A stretch of DNA of 64,000 bases from Collinsella ureilytica (GTDB taxonomy: Bacteria; Actinomycetota; Coriobacteriia; Coriobacteriales; Coriobacteriaceae), in contig NZ_JAIMFO010000004.1 of the NCBI RefSeq assembly GCF_019795105.1, positions 310,001-374,000 on the forward strand, written 5' to 3'. Positions 27,202-35,401 of this stretch are shown here, piece after piece. The notes beneath the pieces were generated by a model, which ran no database searches, was not told the DNA's origin, and worked only from the letters and a program-made list of their open reading frames with translations. How positions within the stretch are numbered: position 1 is the first letter of the stretch; each line of letters begins with the position of its first letter. Made by a program: the position numbers and the translations under genes.

Positions 27202-28181
27202 TAGTTATAAGCGGCAAGCGTTGAATACAGTAGATCCATAAAGCGCTTAAAGTCGAGCTCAAGAGCACCATCAGCATTTGCTGCAGATCCTCTCAGGGAC
27301 ATCTGAGCCTGACGTTCAATTTCAACCTTTGGATCGACACCTCTGAGGTGGCGATAGTCACACACAGTCATGCCGCGCGTTAGCGATCCATGTAGTTCAA
27401 CGTCAATATGCATAGGAGCTGAGACAATAAGGCTTGGCTCAATGATCCACGCGGCTGCACAAGCATCATGCATGCAGGCAATTGGAGGCTCTCCTGCTTT
27501 TATATCCTGTTCAATAAAGAAGTCGGTTAACTCAGCTGCCAGCACTGCAGCATGCGTCCCGATTTTTCGGAACTGCTCAACATGCTCCAAACCAATACAG
27601 CACTGTCTCGTTACATTAATACCGGTCATTTTAATGTGGGCACCGCTGTTAAACACTCTACTAGCAGCCTCTGGGTCAACATAAATATTGAACTCAGCTG
27701 CCGGAGTCCAATTTCCAAACGTAACAGAACCGCCCATAATGCAAATTTCTTTAACTCGCTCTGCCACCTGGGGCTCTCTATTTATTGCCGCTGCAATATT
27801 CGTTAATGGCCCTGTTGCAATAAGAGTTACATCATCGGTGTTCATCACGGTATCAACAATGAAGTCGACTCCATGCATCGTTGAAGCGACATGTGTGGCT
27901 TCAGGAAATATCGGCCCATCAAGTCCCGTCTCACCATGAAAATTGGGTGCTGTTACCAGCGGTGCAACCATAGGACAACTATGCCCGGGATACACCCCAA
28001 TCGCATCAGCTTTTCCTATTGCCTCAAGAACATGAATGGCATTTCTCGTTACATTTTCTAAAGAGCAGTTCCCACCGATTGTCGTAATACCGAGCACATC
28101 TAAATGTTGAGCTACAAGCATAATTGCAAACGCATCATCATGACCTGGATCACAATCGAGAATGACTTTCTTCTTCTCCAT
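27201..28181 (-). CDS. Nucleoside hydrolase (IunH family)
   Basis: Cleaves the N-glycosidic bond of ribonucleosides to give base and ribose; 326 residues. The calcium-binding signature VILDCDPGHDDAFAIMLVAQ (Asp9, Asp11, Asp15, Asp16) is intact, and ICIMGGSVTFGNWTPAAEFN and the active-site MHDACAAAWIIEP follow the family. The ATG follows GAGGA. It begins a base after the PfkB gene and shares its stop with the start of the HAD gene. This enzyme is the best clue that the island takes up nucleosides or N-ribosides. Confidence 0.94.
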   Translation of the reverse strand: MEKKKVILDCDPGHDDAFAIMLVAQHLDVLGITTIGGNCSLENVTRNAIHVLEAIGKADAIGVYPGHSCPMVAPLVTAPNFHGETGLDGPIFPEATHVASTMHGVDFIVDTVMNTDDVTLIATGPLTNIAAAINREPQVAERVKEICIMGGSVTFGNWTPAAEFNIYVDPEAASRVFNSGAHIKMTGINVTRQCCIGLEHVEQFRKIGTHAAVLAAELTDFFIEQDIKAGEPPIACMHDACAAAWIIEPSLIVSAPMHIDVELHGSLTRGMTVCDYRHLRGVDPKVEIERQAQMSLRGSAANADGALELDFKRFMDLLYSTLAAYN

Positions 28182-28182
28182 A

Positions 28183-29169
28183 TCAGCATTCCTCCTGAAT
28201 TACTTCTTGACGATATTCAGCTGAGTCGATGAACTGCAGCAATGCTTGCTTGGAAGGTGTAGTACTTGCGCCTGTGTGCGCAACTGAATAGCCAGAAACC
28301 GCGTTTCCCCACCTCAGCGCCTCAAATAAACTTTGTCCATTAAGAAGAGCACCGATAAAGCCAGCATTAAAGACATCACCGGCTCCAACGGTGTCCTTGA
28401 CTGGCACATCAAATGCAGGCACTACACACTGGTCGTTATCAGAAAAAACAATGGATCCAGCCGCCCCAGATCGAGCAACAATAATCCTGCTTTTGGTAGC
28501 GAGTCTCCGTGCGTTTCCCATCCAATCTTCTGAGCCTAAATAGGCATATTCATCTGGACCCGATCCAAACAAGCAGCTCACGTTGTCGAGCATGCCTTCA
28601 ATCACATGAGCGAACTCTTGATCAAGCACTCCATTATCAACGCGGAGATTTAAATCGAGCGAGGTAGGCACTCCTGCTTCATGAGCCTCCCGTAATACCA
28701 TTTCAATTGTTTTTCGTGCGGATGAATCATGCACTAATGACATGCCTGATGTATGAACCCATCCAGCAGTACGCACTCGATCAAAATCGATTTTCTTCTC
28801 GTCTATTTCGAGAAACGACTGATGCTGCCGTGGCCATCCCCAAAGATACCGCTCACCCTGATCATCGATAAAGGCAAAGACCGTTACCGTTGTAAGCTCG
28901 GGATTTACTATGACGCCATCTGTATCGACCCCAGCTGCTTGGAGTCCTTCAACAACAGCTTTTCCATTTGGGTCATCGCCTACGGTAGTTATGAGGTGGC
29001 ATGGTACGCCTAAACGACCAAGAGCGGCCGCTGTGTTAAATGCAGTACCTCCGCACGCTACCTCAGGATATTCCCATTTGACCTGACGGGCGCTTTCCAC
29101 TGAATTGACCTGCGGATAATGTACGACGAGATCTACATTTGAATCACCAATGACAATGACCTCACGCAT
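28183..29169 (-). CDS. PfkB-family sugar kinase (ribokinase-like)
   Basis: 328-residue PfkB kinase. The N-terminal VIVIGDSNVDLVVHYPQV, substrate motif ACGGTAFNTAAALGRLGVPC and ATP/anion-hole motif VKDTVGAGDVFNAGFIGALL with its catalytic Asp are all present, in contrast to the decayed copy in the divergent regulator. The start at 29169 overlaps the TrpF-like gene by eight bases (ATGCGTGA). Next to a nucleoside hydrolase, the simplest role is to phosphorylate the released ribose; inosine or adenosine kinase activity is also possible. Confidence 0.92.
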   Translation of the reverse strand: MREVIVIGDSNVDLVVHYPQVNSVESARQVKWEYPEVACGGTAFNTAAALGRLGVPCHLITTVGDDPNGKAVVEGLQAAGVDTDGVIVNPELTTVTVFAFIDDQGERYLWGWPRQHQSFLEIDEKKIDFDRVRTAGWVHTSGMSLVHDSSARKTIEMVLREAHEAGVPTSLDLNLRVDNGVLDQEFAHVIEGMLDNVSCLFGSGPDEYAYLGSEDWMGNARRLATKSRIIVARSGAAGSIVFSDNDQCVVPAFDVPVKDTVGAGDVFNAGFIGALLNGQSLFEALRWGNAVSGYSVAHTGASTTPSKQALLQFIDSAEYRQEVIQEEC

Positions 29170-29863
29170 TGCGAACAGCTTCCACGAAGGCACGTACCTT
29201 ATCTGGATCTTTACACCGCAGGCCATGTGCACGACTATCGCTGTAATTCGTGTGTGTAAACGAATCTACACCCCATGGCTCGACCTCATGGATTGCCTCA
29301 GCAACGTTATGCTCGTCAAGTCCGCCAGCAATAATGCACGGTACTGTTGTGGACGCAACAATTTTCGCATCGATGCCACGATCATGAGTCAAGCCTGTTG
29401 CACCAATATCATCAGCATGTGGCGCTTTCGTATCGATGAGGAAGAAGTCGCTTACAGCTTCATAAGCCCTCACGTAATCCAAAGCCTTTTGTTCATGTAG
29501 CGGCACTCCGTCAAGCACAGGAATCGCTTGCATGATCTTGAGCTTTGGAAAGCGCCTTTTCAATTCGCAAACATCCTCTGGCAAGATCCCATCAATATCG
29601 CCTGAAAGATGCAGCACATCTGGCATCGCTTGGTTCAAATCATTGGTAATCTCGTCAATATCTGTAGCACAGGTCAAGCCAACTCGTACCGCCTCAGGTT
29701 GAACGCCTTCAAATATTTCTTTCGCTTGTTCACACGTGAGCTGGCCGGGTGTGTGCTGTATCGATCCATAACTCACGCCAATATGCAAAGCACCACTTGA
29801 TACAACCATCCGTGCATCTTCTACCGTACGAATGCCATAAATCTGTATGACTACATCACTCAT
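29162..29863 (-). CDS. TrpF-like TIM-barrel protein lacking the catalytic Cys
   Basis: 233 residues similar in pattern to phosphoribosylanthranilate isomerase: IQIYGIRTVEDARMVVSSGA at the start, PDVLHLSGD, FFLIDTKAP (Asp144), CIIAGGLDEHNVAEAI and WGVDSFTHTNYSD. True TrpF has KICG at the start, with Cys as general base; here that residue is Tyr9 (QIYG), while the acid Asp is kept. No other trp gene is near. It overlaps ecfA by four bases and the kinase by eight. I infer a different substrate, perhaps another phosphoribosyl or aminosugar compound made from the imported molecule. Confidence 0.8.
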   Translation of the reverse strand: MSDVVIQIYGIRTVEDARMVVSSGALHIGVSYGSIQHTPGQLTCEQAKEIFEGVQPEAVRVGLTCATDIDEITNDLNQAMPDVLHLSGDIDGILPEDVCELKRRFPKLKIMQAIPVLDGVPLHEQKALDYVRAYEAVSDFFLIDTKAPHADDIGATGLTHDRGIDAKIVASTTVPCIIAGGLDEHNVAEAIHEVEPWGVDSFTHTNYSDSRAHGLRCKDPDKVRAFVEAVRNA

Positions 29864-30672
29864 TTGTCGTTCCTTCCTTGTTCGACTGATCGTATTAGCT
29901 CGGCTACGCTACTAACCGGGCTTCTGATCCCAGCTCCTAATGCAACCTGCGTTACGGGAGGCGGCAATACGCATGCGCGTTCGAGTAGGTCTTTTTGCAT
30001 CAATAGGTTGTGTGTCTCTCCAGCAGCAAGCACCGCTCCCTCACACATCACAATGAGCTGAGGAAACCAGCGGGCAACAAAACGCATGTCATGAGATACC
30101 GCCATAACAAGACAGCCAGCATCCTGCAATCTCGCAATGATGTCTGCAAGGCGATCCAGATCACGTGCATCCTGACCACACGTTGGCTCATCAAGCACAA
30201 GAATGGAGGGACGCATCGTAAGAACTGAACCGAAGGCGCAGAACTTCTTTTCAGAAGGTGATAAATCATAGGGATTACAATCAAGCACATCCTCAAGACC
30301 TATCAGCTTCGAAATAACATCAACCCGATGACGTATTTCGACGTGATCCAAACCGATTTGTTTGGGGCCGAACTCTAACTCAGCCCTTACGCTTTCAAGA
30401 AAGAGTTGGTCGTCCGGGTTCTGAAAGACATATCCAATTGACTGAGCCCATTCGGCAGTTGCTCGAGTTGTAACATCGACACCATTAATGCAGACCTGAC
30501 CTTTAGTGGGGCTTAGCATGCCATTCAAGTGCTTTAAGAGCGTTGTTTTTCCAGATCCATTTTTTCCAACCACTGCCACAGGCTCAAGTCCATCGATACT
30601 TACGCTCACTGACGAAAGAGCCTGCACCCCATTCGAATAACAGAAGCTCACATCACGAAAGACGATATTCAT
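29860..30672 (-). CDS. ecfA: ECF transporter ATPase, consensus Walker A
   Basis: One of two ATPases of an energy-coupling factor importer, 270 residues. Walker A GKNGSGKTTLLKHLNGML (36-44) is intact, with FQNPDDQLFLESV (Q-loop), Walker B SILVLDEPTCGQDARD and switch His in VMAVSHDMRF. The ABC signature is changed from LSGGQ to LSPSEKKFC. Together with the partner gene, whose defects are complementary, this predicts one working and one degenerate ATP site. Overlaps of four bases on both sides show tight operon structure. Confidence 0.92.
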   Translation of the reverse strand: MNIVFRDVSFCYSNGVQALSSVSVSIDGLEPVAVVGKNGSGKTTLLKHLNGMLSPTKGQVCINGVDVTTRATAEWAQSIGYVFQNPDDQLFLESVRAELEFGPKQIGLDHVEIRHRVDVISKLIGLEDVLDCNPYDLSPSEKKFCAFGSVLTMRPSILVLDEPTCGQDARDLDRLADIIARLQDAGCLVMAVSHDMRFVARWFPQLIVMCEGAVLAAGETHNLLMQKDLLERACVLPPPVTQVALGAGIRSPVSSVAELIRSVEQGRNDK

Positions 30673-31523
30673 CCTTCGATCACCTGCTTCACTACACTGA
30701 TTGCTTCACTTTGGCTAAACGTCAGTTCATGCGCTGTCATGCGTGCATCTCTCAAAGCCTTAGATATCTCAAAATAATCCGATGAGCGCACGCCAAACTG
30801 TCCAACATCGTGTGACGTAAACACGTCACACGGAGTGCCTAAGGCTGCAAGCATGCCATCGTTCAGAATCATCATTCGGTCAGACAGAGAGGCTAAGCGC
30901 TCTATATCCTGATCAACCGAAATAACCGTAGTTCCGCCTTGATTCAGCTCTTTTACAATTTCAAAGATGCTCTCAGCGCCCAGAGGATCCAACTGTGTTG
31001 CCGCTTCATCAAGAAGAAGAATCTCGGGTTCTAATACCAGCACTGAGCCCAGCGCTACGCGTTGAACCTGACCACCGGACAGCTCAAAGGGACTACGATC
31101 CAAAAGTTCCTGGATACCTACAAGAGCAGCGACCTTTTCGATCCGGGAAATCATTTCTTTTCTCGAGAATCCAAAATTACTTAGCCCAAAGGCAAGCTCT
31201 CCGCCTACAGTCTCAGCCGTCCACGATAATTGGTTATATGGATTTTGAAATACGAATCCTATTTTTGAAGACAGATCGGACACAGGCACTGATCGTGTAT
31301 CGAGACCAAGAACATGAATGCTACCTCGATATTTACCTCGGAAGTAATGTGGGATAAGGCCTACTAATGCACTACAAAGTGTTGATCGGCCTGATCCATT
31401 GGCTCCTGCGATGCCAAAAAACTCCCCACGCTCAACCTGGCAGCTTATATGCTGAAGCGCATACCTCGATTCACCTGGATATCGGAAAGAAAAATCATGT
31501 ATTGAAATAACAGACTCTGTCAT
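30669..31523 (-). CDS. ecfA: ECF transporter ATPase with Arg in place of Walker A Lys
   Basis: Second ATPase of the ECF importer, 284 residues. The P-loop reads AGANGSGRSTLC, with a CGA Arg codon where Lys is nearly invariant. The signature LSGGQVQRVALGSVL and Walker B EILLLDEAATQLDPLG are normal, but the switch region SVDQDIERL has Gln instead of His. So this subunit provides a good signature but a poor nucleotide-binding half. The start at 31523 is chosen for AGGTG six bases upstream. It lies five bases after ecfT. Confidence 0.92.
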   Translation of the reverse strand: MTESVISIHDFSFRYPGESRYALQHISCQVERGEFFGIAGANGSGRSTLCSALVGLIPHYFRGKYRGSIHVLGLDTRSVPVSDLSSKIGFVFQNPYNQLSWTAETVGGELAFGLSNFGFSRKEMISRIEKVAALVGIQELLDRSPFELSGGQVQRVALGSVLVLEPEILLLDEAATQLDPLGAESIFEIVKELNQGGTTVISVDQDIERLASLSDRMMILNDGMLAALGTPCDVFTSHDVGQFGVRSSDYFEISKALRDARMTAHELTFSQSEAISVVKQVIEG

Positions 31524-31528
31524 CGATA

Positions 31529-32329
31529 TCACCTAACCAGCCACGATTGGAAAATCGAGAAACGATATAGGAGCGATGTAATAAGCAGAAGTACACCAAA
31601 GCACAAAGCAATGAGGTCTTTATTACTCTTTGGAATTGTGACGTAGCTTTCATGCGAAGCTCCAGGTCGTCCAAATCCACGAGCCTCAAGAGCCATTCCT
31701 CGCTCCACAGCATCAGAAAGCGAAGATAAAATCACCGGGCCAAACAATGGGACAGTTGCCTTTATACGCGTAAGAAGGCTACCTCCCGTTTTGAGCCCAC
31801 GGGCTTCTTGGGCCTCACGAATCGCACGAACTCTTCTTTGCATCTGTGGCACTACGTAAAGACTCGCCAAAACAAGATATTGAACTTTTGGCGGGACGCC
31901 ACGCTCGCCCAACGCAGCAACGAGCGTTCCCGGCTTCACTGCGGCATTCATTTGAAGCAGACCAGCTAAAAATGCCAAAATGGTTAGCACGGTATGCAAG
32001 GCGTATCGTACGCCTTCTGCTCCAAAATGTATCCAGCCAATACTAAATAGCGGCGTACTGTTCCGTACGTTGAAGCCGCCTTGAATAAGCACGAGCATAA
32101 GAGTCATAGGGATACCGAATCCCAATATAACTTTCAAAAAATCTTTGAAACCACGATTCCTTACTGCAAGAACAGCATAAAAAGCAATGAGTACCGAAGC
32201 GAGATGCACGGTTGGCCATATCGCTGCAGCCACTCCACCTAACAAAACAAAGCTGAGCATTGAGATCGGATTGAGTTGATGCAAGATGCCTATACGTGAT
32301 GAAGGTTGAGTGTGAATAGATTCTTTCAT
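31529..32329 (-). CDS. ecfT: ECF transporter transmembrane subunit EcfT
   Basis: The energy-coupling membrane subunit that links the two ATPases to the substrate-binding protein, 266 residues. It has four to five hydrophobic helices at the N-terminal side, then coupling helices with the typical motifs ALEARGFG (an Ala-Arg-Gly signature) and RRVRAIREAQEARGLKTGG. The ATG follows GAGGAGGAAG. It lies 55 bp after the S-component gene, so this is a dedicated (group I) ECF module rather than one relying on a shared EcfT. Confidence 0.93.
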   Translation of the reverse strand: MKESIHTQPSSRIGILHQLNPISMLSFVLLGGVAAAIWPTVHLASVLIAFYAVLAVRNRGFKDFLKVILGFGIPMTLMLVLIQGGFNVRNSTPLFSIGWIHFGAEGVRYALHTVLTILAFLAGLLQMNAAVKPGTLVAALGERGVPPKVQYLVLASLYVVPQMQRRVRAIREAQEARGLKTGGSLLTRIKATVPLFGPVILSSLSDAVERGMALEARGFGRPGASHESYVTIPKSNKDLIALCFGVLLLITSLLYRFSIFQSWLVR

Positions 32330-32384
32330 GGTTCTTCCTCCTCACTGCTTCATTGCGTATCTTGCCGAGCATCACGTTGAGCTC

Positions 32385-33023
32385 CTACAACTCCCGATCA
32401 ACCTCATCTTCGAGCAACTCAGAATCCAAACTCGGTCCGTAGCTAGTGAGCAGTCTGCGCGGCAATTTCTTAAAGACGGCATAGGCGATGAAAACTGTGA
32501 TGCCCTTATCGATGAGGTTTTCGAGAAACGATGAAGAGAAAACTGAAAGGAGAATGTCGCGCATGGCAACGACAAATGCCGCTGTAATTAATGACGTTCC
32601 ATTCACACCAGTTGCACCACCAAATACGAATGTCGTAATAAGAGCAGCGGAAATGGAATTAACCAAGGTACAAGCTATCCAGACAAAAATTGCACCATAG
32701 ACGTTTCTAAACATTCCAACTCGCACAAGGAAGCCGACCACAAGGCCACAAAGCATGCTGACAACCGCATATGGCAAGAAGACAGGGTTTGCGACAAATG
32801 CCAAAAATATATTGGTCAGCAATCCAGTTATAGCTGCAGAAAAAGGGGTTGAAAGACACGCCACAATCAGCGTACCTACTGTATCGAGAAAAAGCGGAAG
32901 TTTAAGCATCGAGCACAATGTGCCCCCAATAATGTTTATGCCAACTGCAATTGGAATCAGCACGAGCGCTTTCGTGGAAAAACGATCATCCAACCCATGC
33001 AGACGGGCTGATTTCCCAAACAT
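32385..33023 (-). CDS. ECF transporter substrate-binding S component
   Basis: Membrane-embedded substrate-binding subunit, 212 residues with about six helices. Typical S-component features are LVLIPIAVGINIIGGTLCSM, LPLFLDTVGTLIVACLSTPF and ALITTFVFGGATG. It does not match the riboflavin, thiamine, biotin, folate or cobalt types well enough for me to assign a vitamin. The ATG at 33023 follows GGGAGGAAGT. As first gene of the operon, with nucleoside hydrolase and sugar kinase behind it, it probably binds a nucleoside or related riboside. Confidence 0.88.
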   Translation of the reverse strand: MFGKSARLHGLDDRFSTKALVLIPIAVGINIIGGTLCSMLKLPLFLDTVGTLIVACLSTPFSAAITGLLTNIFLAFVANPVFLPYAVVSMLCGLVVGFLVRVGMFRNVYGAIFVWIACTLVNSISAALITTFVFGGATGVNGTSLITAAFVVAMRDILLSVFSSSFLENLIDKGITVFIAYAVFKKLPRRLLTSYGPSLDSELLEDEVDREL

Positions 33024-33081
33024 ACTTCCTCCCTTCACCTCGTACATCTTTCTTCTGCTCACTGCCACGTCCCATCAACTA

Positions 33082-33126
33082 GGAAAACATTTTCGTAATT
33101 TGTTTTCCCTTACTATCAAAATAGTA
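33082..33126. promoter_or_regulatory. Two inverted repeats in the ECF/LacI divergent promoter region
   Basis: GGAAAACA (33082-33089) and TGTTTTCC (33101-33108) form an inverted repeat with an 11-base spacer, and TACTAT-CAAA-ATAGTA follows at 33111-33126. They lie between the divergent ECF operon and the LacI-PfkB gene and are candidate operators for it. No clear pair of promoter boxes could be fixed. Confidence 0.5.
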
Positions 33127-33269
33127 GAGCCTAGGCGCACAGAATAAAAAGATCGGCCAGCGGTTGATTAATCTCGATGAGAGGTAATACATACAGAAAT
33201 CAAAACGACTCCCAAAGTTTGCCCTGCTTGATTAAGATGAGATAGATAGATGCGTTGAAGGGGCAAGCC

Positions 33270-35072
33270 ATGGACATTAAAGCTATAGCTAAGCTGGCAG
33301 GGATCTCCCCTTCGACAGTGTCAAAAATTCTGAATCATAAAGACGCAAGCATTAGCGAAAAAACGCGAGAACGCGTGCTCGATGTTGTGCGCCGTTATCG
33401 CTATGAACCATACGCTCGAGCTCGTGCTCCAAAAGAATGGATGGTGAGTGTTATCTTCAGATCGAGCACATCGCTCGATTCCACTTTGGACGGCATTTTA
33501 AGAACCTGCCAAGCACATGGATACACGCCTCTGGTATATATCAGCGATCTAGATCACGATCAAGAATGCCACAACATTCAATCTGCTCTCCGATCAGGAT
33601 CATCAGGAATTATCTGGGAGCCACTCTCGCTTAACAGCTTGAAGATCCATCAGGCTTTATTTAATAAAAGCTCAGCTAAGCTCATAACAATTGGACCGAG
33701 CGGTGGTGAGAAAAACTTACTGCGGCTCTATAAAGATGCTGCTTATTCACTAACCATGGAGCTCGTTTCTCAAGGACACAAACAAGTTGCATGCCTTTCA
33801 GCAGCAGGCAGGCGGACACCAGACTTTATTGCTGGCTTTCAGCAATGCCTTGTCGATCAAGGGCTGGCTTTTGGAAAGACTTCTGTATTCCATGAACCAA
33901 CCGATGCGCTGCTCGACAAAATAGGAAGTGGTGCCATAACCGGCGTTGTTTGTTCACACTACGAATCTGCAAAAGAGCTCAAAGCCCTCCTCAAAGACCT
34001 GCACTACCATGCACCCGATGACTATTCAATTGCCTCATTAAGAAACGATGAAGGAGCAGAAAAGATCCCTGAAAAGGGGGAAGATCTTTCAAGCTATACC
34101 ATTAAGAATGCGGATTTTGGTGCCTTCATTTGCGAGAAACTTATCGCAAGAATGCGACAGAAAGATGAGCCAACTACATTCACACAAGAGCTTGTTCTGA
34201 ATAATCAAAATACTATCGCTTCGCCATCTGAGAAAAGCGCTAAGCGAATACTCGTTATTGGCAATATCAATATCGAAACGTGTTTTTCTACTCCCGACTC
34301 TTTTTTGAAAAACTCTCACACGCTTGCTACCGCTTCCTCCATAAGGATAGGCGGACATGGAGCACGTCAAGCTATCATGGTTTCTCAGCTTGGACATAAG
34401 GCCTCCCTCATTGGAAACGTTGGAGATGACTCTGCCTCAGACTCAATCTTTCGAGAACTTGACCAACAAGGCATAAATGCCGATGGCGTCCATCGACGCG
34501 CTGACTATGAAACCGGACGCAGTGTACTCGTGCTGAGTAATGCTACTAACGTAATAACTACAACTTTTTTAGGAGCGAATTCCACGCTCAGCGCACATGA
34601 TCTTGAAAAGAGGAGATCGCTGTTTGATGGAATGAGCCTCTGTTTGGTTCAAGGCGATATCCCAGTTGAAACCATGCGTAAAGCATGCGAAATCACACAA
34701 AGACATGGGATCAAAACCATAGTGACCTGCGAAAACAGCAAAATCGCTGCCGATCTACCTTTGCATCTTATAGATTGGCTCATTATTGATAGTTCAGAAG
34801 ACAACACATCCGGAAAGCAGATTGATAGCTTTGATGAAGTTGCTCAGGTACTTCAAGTAAATGGAGCTCGTTCAATTCTCCTATTACAGAGCAACAACAG
34901 GTGCATGTATCTATCAGAGGATTCTAAAGTGCTCAAGTTTGAAATAAATGACTTGAAGAGTGTTTCAATCACTGACAGGGTGGATCGTTTTGTAAGTACA
35001 TTCGCCTCTTGTATCGCAAAAAATTTCATGCCCGAACAGTCCATAAAAGAAGCATGTGGCTGCAACCAATAA
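33270..35072 (+). CDS. LacI-family regulator fused to a degenerate PfkB kinase domain
   Basis: A 600-residue fusion. Residues 1-50 are a LacI helix-turn-helix (MDIKAIAKLAGISPSTVSKI). About 60-310 form the ligand-binding fold, and about 325-600 a PfkB sugar-kinase fold starting RILVIGNINIETCF. The kinase half has lost its marks: GGxGAN-type motif is GGHGARQA (361-368, Asn to Arg), and the GAGD anion hole is TDRVDRF (568-574), leaving only Asp572. It is therefore likely a sugar or nucleoside sensor, not an enzyme. The ATG at 33270 follows GAAGGGG. It is divergent from the ECF-nucleoside hydrolase operon and presumably controls it. A terminator and repeat copy 2 follow. Confidence 0.92.
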   Translation: MDIKAIAKLAGISPSTVSKILNHKDASISEKTRERVLDVVRRYRYEPYARARAPKEWMVSVIFRSSTSLDSTLDGILRTCQAHGYTPLVYISDLDHDQECHNIQSALRSGSSGIIWEPLSLNSLKIHQALFNKSSAKLITIGPSGGEKNLLRLYKDAAYSLTMELVSQGHKQVACLSAAGRRTPDFIAGFQQCLVDQGLAFGKTSVFHEPTDALLDKIGSGAITGVVCSHYESAKELKALLKDLHYHAPDDYSIASLRNDEGAEKIPEKGEDLSSYTIKNADFGAFICEKLIARMRQKDEPTTFTQELVLNNQNTIASPSEKSAKRILVIGNINIETCFSTPDSFLKNSHTLATASSIRIGGHGARQAIMVSQLGHKASLIGNVGDDSASDSIFRELDQQGINADGVHRRADYETGRSVLVLSNATNVITTTFLGANSTLSAHDLEKRRSLFDGMSLCLVQGDIPVETMRKACEITQRHGIKTIVTCENSKIAADLPLHLIDWLIIDSSEDNTSGKQIDSFDEVAQVLQVNGARSILLLQSNNRCMYLSEDSKVLKFEINDLKSVSITDRVDRFVSTFASCIAKNFMPEQSIKEACGCNQ

Positions 35073-35121
35073 CTTAGATGGTGCGACATCTTGGCAGATG
35101 CGCTCTTCATAACACAGAGGA

Positions 35122-35401
35122 AAATGGATCCACGATACCCCCTTTCAGGTAATAGGGGGTTTAATTTAGTACATTTATTGCCCATCAGGCACAGATTTGA
35201 CGCGAAGTGCGAGCAAAAACGAGCGCAGCGACACCAAAGTGCACGCTCGAAGAGGTCGGCGTAGATCTCTTCGGTGCTGTCCTCGCTTTGCTGCGGAGGC
35301 ACCTGCGAGATCTCGCCGACCCTCATTCCTTCTCAGCTAGACCGCATATGCCGTACAACTGAAGCATGCAGATCTAGCGACTCTGCAGATCGACAAGCAT
35401 T
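35122..35401 (+). repeat. Dispersed ~280-bp element, copy 2
   Basis: Same element as copy 1 in the same orientation. The hairpin region is identical by eye at 35255-35320, and the element ends GACAAGCATT at 35401, overlapping the hxlB-like stop codon by two bases. Copy 1 and copy 2 bracket the ECF operon and its regulator (about 11.8 kb) as direct repeats. Confidence 0.9.
35137..35167 (+). terminator. Terminator of the LacI-PfkB gene
   Basis: A 7-bp stem ACCCCCT/AGGGGGT with a 10-base loop is followed by TTAATTT. It lies 65 bp after the stop codon and is at the start of repeat copy 2; a similar hairpin opens the other copies. Confidence 0.7.

Noticed and set aside
27201-29863. Tryptophan biosynthesis remnant
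   Set aside because: Only a TrpF-like protein is present, without its catalytic Cys, and the neighbours belong to riboside metabolism; no other trp gene is near.
33170-33269. A TTGATT-15 bp-TAATAC promoter for the LacI-PfkB gene
   Set aside because: The spacing is two bases too short and the boxes are weak, so I did not list it as a promoter.
34853-35326. A 157-codon minus-strand frame crossing repeat copy 2 and the end of the LacI-PfkB gene
   Set aside because: Most of it is antisense to the regulator. In copy 1 the matching frame stops early, so the coding potential is not conserved.
23353-35401. Composite transposon
   Set aside because: The bracketing repeats contain no transposase, have no terminal inverted repeats that I can see, and no integrase lies between them; only a recombination-capable repeat pair can be claimed.
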